DNA of 64,000 nt. It comes from Lepisosteus oculatus. Lineage: Eukaryota; Chordata; Actinopteri; Semionotiformes; Lepisosteidae. Shown here piece by piece: positions 56,592 to 64,000 of the stretch. Each line of letters begins with the position of its first letter. Within the stretch, counting starts at the first letter, position 1. Where the stretch lies: contig NC_090709.1 of the NCBI RefSeq assembly GCF_040954835.1, positions 42,230,490 through 42,294,489 on the forward strand. Direction: 5' to 3'. Made by a program: the position numbers and the translations under genes. The notes below the pieces were generated by a model. The model was not told the DNA's origin. It saw nothing but the letters and a program-made list of their open reading frames with translations, and did no database searches.

Positions 56592-57255
56592 ATGTTGCGT
56601 AGAGAATTCTGCGTGGCGATCTGTAAGTATTGCTTCTTTAAAAGGTTTAAAAAGACCGGTGTAAGAGTACAGTAACTGGCTTTTACAATAACCACTGCCT
56701 GCGCGTTAACGTTTAGAACGAATTTCACTCAAGAGCTTATTTGATTTTTAGTTCGTCAAAGTCGAGCCCTGTAAAGACAGTTCACGTTGTCGCGTACTGC
56801 AGCGGTTTTGTCCAAAAAAAATACTCAAAATAGCTAAAAAAAAAATGCAATGCACAAGAACAGATCAAGTTTCATTCCAAGCTGACAGGTAAAGAAAAGA
56901 AACACTATTTTCCGGCTGTGGACCTGAGACACAGGAACAGGAACGGCTGTAATGTGTCTTTTGCCGTTTTAAAAACATGATCTTACATTTACAAGTCAAA
57001 ATACATTAAGCCGTGGAGCATAAGAACGCTTTAAGAGAGGAGGGAAAAAAGGATGTCGACAGACAGATTAGATTGAAGGAACAGCTTTGACGGGGTTCAG
57101 CACTCACGTAGAGTACAAATGTGCAGAACCGTCGAAGATCTCAGATAAAGAGGAGCAACAGTGTTGTTGAATTTCATGCCGGCATTCACAGGTGGTCAGT
57201 GCGCAGGAGAGAAACGATCTCGTACGAGCCCAGACTCCAGAGCTTCACGCCACCC

Positions 57256-57311
<56 letters not shown>

Positions 57312-60300
57312 TGCTTACACTTATATAGCGCTTTTCTGGACATCCACTCAAAGCGCTTTACAGGTCATGGGGACTCCCCTCCACCACCGCCAATTCCATC
57401 TGTTGAGTTCGTACTGTACAATAACAAGCTCTTTTAAAGCTTGTGAGAGGAGAACCGAGCCGAGACGAACGCGTTCCAACAGTCAAAATCTGTCCCCCAG
57501 GCTTGAAAATGGAACCCGGAAAAAACTACGGCTAAAAAGTTGAAATCAAACCGAACGAATTAAATGCTCTCAATTCTATTCCATCGACAATTCAATTGGA
57601 TAACTTTGATTATTATGATTCATCATAGCTATTGCAGCATTCAGTGCTAGGCTGAGAATTTAATTTCTTGTTTTATTTCTTCACTTGGATTCATTTAGAT
57701 TTTGCTTCCTGGAGTTTGATTAAAATATGAATTTTAAAATACATTCAATGTACGGGCGCGTTAGGACCCACACAGACCGCAGGGTGAGAGCGCCCCCTGC
57801 TGGCCCCACTCACACCTCTCCCAGCAGCAACCTCAGTTTTTCCCAGGAGGTCTCCCCTCCAGGTACTGACCAGGCTCACACCCGCTGAGCTCCAGTGGGC
57901 TGCCAGTTGTGAGTTGTGAGTTCCAGGGTGATATGGCTGCTGGCGAGATGCTGAAAGATACTGATGTTGCTCAGCGCTTTTTATACACAGTAACAGACAA
58001 GCGTCCTGCTTTTGACACAGATGACCTCCTCCCTTAAAACGAATCATTCGTTTCCTCATGCTCCACGCCCGACTGGAGGAAGTGTTCTGAATTGAATGAA
58101 ACCGGTCGAACGGGTTTTTACTCGCACTGTGGACGGTATTCACATCTGCTCTCTGTGTCACTTGTTTGCAACGTCATCGACGGCCGAAACGTCTCGTCTC
58201 ATCGATAGGTATTTTCATGAGCGAAGCTTCCGAAAACCGAAGGAAAAAAACGGACACTGAAAACACTGATACAAGAGGCTTTTTATTATTAAATTGATAC
58301 TGTTAATAATGACCAGACACATTGAGCGGGGGACTCAGGATCGGCGCCCGGGGCTGGAAGGGTTTGCTGGTTCTAATTACTAATTACAATATATACAACT
58401 TTGTTTTAAGGCATGAGGCTGCCCCTCTGAATAATAATTGCTTACACTTATATAGCGCTTTTCTGGACACTCCACTCAAAGTGCCCTCCACCACCACCAG
58501 TGGGCAGCATCAACCTGAATGATGCGACAGCAGCCATAGTGCGCCAGAACGCTCCCCACACACCAGCTCTAAGTGGGGAGGAGAGCAGAGGGATGAAGCC
58601 AGTTCAGAGAGGGGGGTTATTAGGAGGCCATGATTGGTAAGACACCCCTACTCTTTTCGAGAAACGCCCTGGGATTGTTAATGACCCCAGAGAGTCAGGA
58701 CCCCGGTTTGACGTCTCATCCGAAGGACGGCGCCTGTTTACAGTCTAGTGTCCCCCGTCACTATACTGGGGCATCAGGACCCACACAGACCACAGGGTGA
58801 GCGCCCCCTGCTGGCCCCACTAACACCTCTCCCAGCAGCAACCTTAGTTTTTCCCAGGAGTCTCCCCTCCAGGTGCTGACCAGGCTCCCACCTGCTGGGC
58901 TCCAGTGGGGAGGGGGCTGCCAGTTGTGAGTTGCAGGGTGAGATGGCCTCATAAAGTGTTTGGAATTAAACCGGTTGACAGTTCGCTAATTCACTATTAA
59001 TTCACTATTAATTATTCTATTAATTTTTCCCAGGAGGTCTCCCCTCCAGGTACTGACCAGGCTCAGTTTTAGTGGGGCTGCCAGCTCCTTCTTTAACGAG
59101 GAGTTTACACTCAACACAAGCCCTCTTGAAAATGTCTACTTGTCCAAAAAAAAAGCCGCGTTTTAAAAAACGAATCTCGTCTTTCGCCACCAGAGCGATG
59201 TCAATGATACCTGAAGCACCGGAGAACCGGAAAACAGTCACGACCGACAGAATGTCCTAAAGTTTCCGGCTTCTTTCCTCCACAAACATATTACACCCGC
59301 AGAAAACAACACATTTCAAATTTAAACGCGACCAGCAACACACTGAACAATCGACCCGCGTTTTGCGTTATGTCTTCTGCCTGAAACGTCTGTCTCCAGC
59401 TGTACGGGAGGACGAGACTGGCTCACCCGACGGTCTGGTTTTTCTCTTGCAGTCCTGCTTCCCTCCTGCTGCTTTGGTGAGTGAGACGGAGTGAGCCTTT
59501 CGTCTCAGTTCTCAATTCCCATCCGCCGGCTTCCGATGCTGAACCTTCAGAGATCTGAACTTTGACCTTAACGCCGCATCGCAAGTAAACATACCCTCAC
59601 AAGTCTAGGCTACGCCTTCTCCCCGGAAGACGTAGTCGTCACGAGTTTTCGCTCTCCTCCTGAGCTCTGTCACCTAGCTTTGCGAATTCGTTAACTGCGT
59701 GATTCCCATACTCCTCATTTTATTATTATTATTATTGCTGACACTTATAGAGCGCTTTTCTGGACCCTCCACTCAAAGCGCTTTACAGGTCAGGGGGAAT
59801 CCCACTACCACCACCAATGTGCAGCCCCCACCTGGATGAGGCTCCAGTCCGCTCAGGACACAGCAGCTCTGTGGGGAGGAGAGCAGAGTGATGAAGCCAG
59901 TTCAGAGAGGGGGGTTATTAGGAGGCCATGATGGGTAAGAGCCAATGGGAAATTTGGCCAGGACGCCGGGGTAACACCCCTACTCTTTTCGAGAGACGCC
60001 CTGAGATTTTTAATGACCACAGAGAGTCAGGACCTCGGTTTTACGTCTCATCCGAAGGACGGCGCCTGTTTACAGTCTAGTGTCCCCCGTCACTATACTG
60101 TGGCATAAGGACCCACACAGACCGCAGGGTGAGAGCGCCCCCTGCTGGCCCCACTCACACCTCTCCCAGCAGCAACCTCAGTTTTTCCCAGGAGGTCTCC
60201 CCATCCAGGTACTGACCAGGCTCACACCTGCTGGGCTCCAGTGGGGGGGCTGCCAGCTGGGAGCTGCAGAGTGATAGGGCTGCTGGCAATAATTGTGCCT

Positions 60301-63300
60301 TTCTAAGGTAGGTGGGTACTTCATTAATCCCGTGCGGGAAAATTCATGTGCTACAGCAGCCAGGCACAATCAACAGCACAGTACAGCACAAATGTCGTAA
60401 TGCAATAAATACATTTAAAAAAGAAACGTAATAAAGAATTACAAACAAAACAGGAAAAGCGCACACACACAAAAAGTATGAATGTACAGAACACAAGGAA
60501 GATGCCATACAAGTATAGATATTGCTCACTATTACACAGTCACTATTGCAACTTGTGCACAGTTGTGAATAATCCATAAATTGCCCATTTCCACATATTG
60601 CATGTATTCTATAAACAATTTTCATCTGTCTAATATGTAACTGGACTTTTCAGAAAGTGGGCTTTTCTAAATAAGTCCCGAGCGAATAGCCTGATGGAAA
60701 ATCGTACACACGCCTAAGACGGGAATCAGGTTACACAAGAGTTCCCATTCCTAGAATCCGGGGAATTTGAGACCCCCCCCAGCACTACGGCTTACATTAC
60801 CAGAGGATGCTCCATCGTCCACTCCGGCGGAAATCGGTCTTCCGCTGTCTCCCGTGACAGTACAGAATGCACAAGCCAAAAAAACAAAACATTCCCACGC
60901 AGTCACCCGAGATCACCACAGCCGTGTGCGATACATACAGAAATGACTGTAGTCCCCTCCCCCTTAAGGGCGCTCCGGCCCTCTCACTTCGGACTTGAAT
61001 TTGCGTACCTGCCCCCTGTTCCCAGTCCACCTTAAAAGCCAGGCGCTGACGTTAATCCTGGCCTCTGCATCTGATCTCCGTATCGTGCGAGTCCGGGACC
61101 TGGAAGTGCCCGGTCCCATTCCCCTCCCCCCGGTTCTGACCCGGTTCCAGTTTTTATCTCGTTTGTTCCCCGGCTTTGGACTTTGCCCGTGTTTGGATCC
61201 CCCCTTTGGATTGCCACCGGATGGTTTGCCCCGGACTCACCTCCTCCCCGGACACCTGCGCAACTTTGGACTAGCCCCCCCGTATTCATTCCCGATCCCT
61301 GCCTGACTTTTTCCTAGTGTTTCCTCACTCCACCCCGGATTGTGTCGTCTGCATAGGGTCTGGAAAGAACTGTTCCGTTACAGTAGGCAGAGGGGAGAAT
61401 ACATTTACGCTCATTCATTGAGCAGTTTTATTGCAGAGGGGACAAAGGTCTTATTTGTTTACGTCTTTAATTTGGTATCCTACACTGTCTCCCTGATGGG
61501 GACCATTATGGTGGTGGATGGGTGGCACCAGACGGGCTGTTCCTGGCTCTTCCGCGTGCTGTGTGTCGCAAGAGAACGGTATTCTGTTTGGAGCTGGTAA
61601 ACAGCCAAGTTGGCTGCCAGGAATGAGCGATCGCCCCTGATGCCGTTTCCCCTCCCGAAACCCCGTAAATACTGTACAGTACACGCTCCCCTTCCTCTCC
61701 CTCGCCTCCCTCCTCCACCCCATCTCCTCCTCTGCCGCTGCCCCTGGGTCACCCCTCCCCCTCTGTAGGGGGGAGTCCCAGCCCCCCTCGTCCTCTGGCC
61801 AGGAGGTCAGCCCTCAGTCAAAAGGGTTAAGCCAAAATGTTCACGCCTTAATCCTTTCAGATCGCTAAATTCTTGGGTGTTGTTATTCCAAGGGAAATTA
61901 AATTCACCGGAGTGTGAAGAAGGGGGGAATGTTACTATTTTGTGAGGGCGCATTATACTATAGGCCAGCAGCCATCTCACCCTGCAGCTCCCAGCTGGCA
62001 GCCCCCCCACTGGAGTTCAGCAGGTGTGAACCTGGACAGTACCTGGAGGGGAGACTCCTGGGAAAAACTAAGGTTGCTGCTGGGAGAGGTGTTAGTGGGG
62101 CCAGCAGGGGGGCTCTCACCCTGTGGTCTGTGTGGGTCCTAATGCCCCAGTATAGTGACGGACAAAGAGCTTAACTCATGAGATTGTTACACACACGACA
62201 ACTGAATGTAAGCCGAAATTGTACTATTACATAATCGCCGTATTATTTTTGCACTCTTCGCCGAATTACTTTTGCACCGTTTTTTGTCCTGTTTGTATGC
62301 TTTTCTCTGTTGGCGGATTTGCACGGTTTTTCACAATTTCGCACCATACTGTCGTTCACACTTCCTGTTCTTGTATTACCGTCTATTGTCTTGTCTGCTG
62401 TTCTACTGATGCGCTGCACCCGAGAGACGAACGTGGAACCCTTTTTCACTATACCATGCACCCGCGTTAAGTATAATGACAAATGAAGTTGGATTAATAT
62501 TCCAGGATTTTGCCCAGCTGTGACACGAGAAAGCATCGCCTGTGAAGGCTTCTCCGCTCAGCTCTCCTGTGGTAAGACTGTCTGGGAATGTAGCACATAG
62601 CAGCAGGGGTATGGAGGGAGGGTCAGGTTGTTGAATTCCCCCTTTACATCAGTGGTTCCCAGGTGTATTGTTCCACATGTTCCAGCATAACACAACACAA
62701 CACATGACATTTATAATATAAATATACATATATATATGTTCAATACAATAATCATCACCATTTAGGGGCAGAGTGGTGGCACAGTGGCTTAAGATCCGCA
62801 CCTGTTGCTGGAAGGGTTTGCTGGTTTGCCTACGAGATCGCCCTTGCACGCCTCCCACCTCCGCCTCCCTCTGCAGCTACCCCCTTGGTCACCCTGCAGG
62901 GGTGGGGTGGGGTGGGGGGGTTGTCCTGGTCTCCTTGTCCTCTGGCCAGGAGCTCAGCCCTCATCCAAGCGGGTTCGGCCACAGTTGGAGCTTTCGTCTG
63001 GGGTGTTTGTCACTCCTCGTGAAAAAAATCGGTCCGGGAGCCGGCTTGCATTGGGGGAGGGGGGGGGGGGGGGATTCCTGCACTTTGAGTGCACAAGAGA
63101 CCATCCCGATTCCACTTCATCCACGTGAAGGGGGTACCGGAGAGGGACCTCTTCCTTCCTTCCCCGGAAAAGCAACGCAATCTCATTTTCAGGTCCCTGG
63201 GAATCCCAATTTCAAGACAAAGCAAAGAGCCTTTGGGGTTCACCAACTGGGACCAATTCATTGGTGCACCAGTTCACCAACTTGCTGCACCAGTTTACCA

Positions 63301-63653
63301 ACTTGGTGAACCAAGTTCACCAATTCATTGGTGCACCAGTTCACCAACTTGGACCAATTCATTGGTGCACCAGTTCACCAACTTGGTGCACCAAGTTCAC
63401 CAATTCACTGGTGCACCAGTTCACCAACTTGGTGAACCAAGTTCATTTGGAGCGAGTTGTCTGGACTGGGCGATGCTCCTTCTCCAGGCCTCTCCCCCAC
63501 GACCTTGTCTTTGGCAGAGGAGGGCTTCATTGACGTCCAGAGTGCCAACTACGGACGCACGGACCGCTCCACCTGCAGTCGAGGACGCCCCTCAGACCAG
63601 GTGACCAACGACCAGTGTTACCTGCCCAGCACGCTGTCGCTCATGTCCCAGAG
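56592..63653 (+). CDS. L-rhamnose-binding lectin (SUEL domain), copy 2, 3' end outside window
   Basis: Exons found: 56592-56622 and 59453-59476 (signal peptide, starts MLRREFCVAI, then FLLPSCCFG), 62506-62571 (FCPAVTRESIACEGFSAQLS), 63518-63653 (EEGFIDVQSANYGRTD...). Exon sizes 31, 24, 66, 136 and all phases are identical to copy 1. The reading frame is open throughout; the CGA at 62526-62528 is intact. The next exon, with the DPC and KYL motifs, must lie right of the window, since the last donor is phase 2 (CAG AG/gtgaga). Expected role: secreted carbohydrate-binding defence lectin. Intron 2 alone is 3 kb and full of SINEs and a solo LTR, so this copy is larger than copy 1. Whether it has one or several SUEL domains cannot be seen. 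Confidence 0.85.
57258..57395 (-). mobile_element. (AAT)n and 5S-derived SINE tail
   Basis: About 18 AAT units then 'ttgcttacacttatatagcg' to 'tggggactcccctccaccac'. Confidence 0.75.
57758..57945 (-). mobile_element. 5S-derived SINE, 5' half
   Basis: 'taggacccacacagaccgca' to the 5S-like head 'gccagcagccatatcaccct' on the minus strand. Confidence 0.75.
58325..58375 (+). mobile_element. tRNA-derived SINE, 5' fragment
   Basis: 'gactcaggatcggcgcccgg' and 'gggtttgctggttctaatta', cut off at the B box. Confidence 0.5.
58430..58950 (-). mobile_element. 5S-derived SINE, near full length
   Basis: Tail 'aataattgcttacacttata' to 'gttgcagggtgagatggc'. Confidence 0.8.
59026..59095 (-). mobile_element. 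5S-derived SINE, head fragment
   Basis: 'tttttcccaggaggtctccc' to 'gtggggctgccagctcc'. Confidence 0.6.
59723..60292 (-). mobile_element. 5S-derived SINE, full length
   Basis: Tail 'attattattgctgacactta' to head 'gccagcagccctatcactct' on the minus strand. Confidence 0.85.
60310..60650 (-). repeat. LINE-like interspersed repeat
   Basis: Begins 'acttcattaatcccgtgcgg' as the complement of a 'gggattaatgaagt' 3' end, with short 'cacaatc/cagtacagcac' blocks related to 48540-49110. Confidence 0.45.
60944..61382. mobile_element. solo LTR, inverted relative to the copy at 29647
   Basis: On the minus strand it starts TGTAACGGAACAG at 61382 and follows the 29647 copy throughout. The other end has diverged (near 'gactgtagtcccc') and no target duplication is seen. 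Confidence 0.65.
61966..62162 (+). mobile_element. 5S-derived SINE, 5' third
   Basis: 'gccagcagccatctcaccct' to 'ccccagtatagtgacgg'. Confidence 0.8.
62768..62832 (+). mobile_element. tRNA-derived SINE, 5' fragment
   Basis: 'gtggcacagtggcttaagat' and 'ctggaagggtttgctggttt'. Confidence 0.5.
63238..63447. repeat. palindromic minisatellite before lectin 2 exon 4
   Basis: Units of 'ggtgcaccagttcaccaact' alternate with 'ttggtgaaccaagttcacca', each containing the inverted pair AACTTGG/CCAAGTT. It ends 70 bp before the exon. Confidence 0.85.
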
Positions 63654-64000
63654 GTGAGATCCACAAACACTGGTGGGAAAAGATCCTTCCACTAAACCGA
63701 CTGACTCCCGCCTGCTTTCCAAAGCCTAGTTCCTGCAATTCTGTTGCACCGCAGAGAGAGGTGCAGTCTCAAGTTAAGATGTACAGCCTGAGAAATAGGG
63801 AGTTCTTTTTAAGGAAAGTTTGTGAGGGATGATAGCAGTTCTCTTTGAAGGATTCAAGACGGAGGACTCTCTATGAATTCCTCTGCTGCTCTACCTCAGT
63901 CACCTGTGATGTGATGTGATTTCCTGAAATTGTACATACTACAGTAAGCCAATCTTTTCCTTGAATACCTTTTTTGTCATCTCTCTCCACCACATGTCCA

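Overview
The window looks like nuclear DNA of a ray-finned fish. It has intron-containing genes with canonical GT-AG junctions, tandem C2H2 zinc-finger genes, rhamnose-binding lectins, L2-type LINE fragments, a very abundant SINE with a 5S-rRNA-like head, tRNA-derived SINEs, and a SINE with the conserved 'gtgtggagtttgcatgttctcc' core of fish DANA-like elements. I cannot fix the species; a non-teleost (gar or bowfin type) or early teleost is a guess. About nine tenths of the window is introns, interspersed repeats and minisatellites.

Five genes can be read, and their exon phases all fit. (1) 0.5-12.1 kb, minus: an 11-exon paralogue of flap endonuclease 1 (354 aa), with six of seven metal ligands identical, the seventh changed Asp to Glu, a shortened helical arch and a C-terminal PCNA-binding box. 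Its introns hold three large minisatellites. (2) 16.7-18.8 kb, minus: a two-exon, 7-finger C2H2 protein. (3) 24.0-28.4 kb, minus: a two-exon, 10-finger paralogue with the same splice phase, N-terminal domain, promoter block and upstream LINE fragment, so a tandem duplicate. (4) 33.8-40.1 kb, minus: a GT6 (ABO/GGTA1/GBGT1 family) glycosyltransferase, 332 aa, with 36, 135 and 688-bp last exons as in vertebrate ABO. (5) 50.9 kb to the right edge, plus: two tandem L-rhamnose-binding lectin (SUEL-domain) genes with identical exon sizes and phases. The first carries an in-frame TGA where the second has CGA, so it looks like a recent pseudogene or null allele. The second runs off the window. A possible signal-peptide exon of another secreted gene sits at 46.85 kb.

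Layout: 0-12 kb FEN1-like gene; 12.3-16.6 kb duplicated AT-rich block and satellites; 16.7-29 kb zinc-finger pair with a 38-bp minisatellite between; 29.6-33.5 kb LTR, SINE and L2 remnants; 33.8-40.1 kb glycosyltransferase; 40.5-50 kb nested SINE/L2 insertions, a 300-bp pyrimidine tract and CA-rich minisatellites; 50.9-64 kb lectin pair with solo LTRs. I see no shared pathway among the genes. The main themes are tandem gene duplication and repeated creation of minisatellites from transposon sequence.
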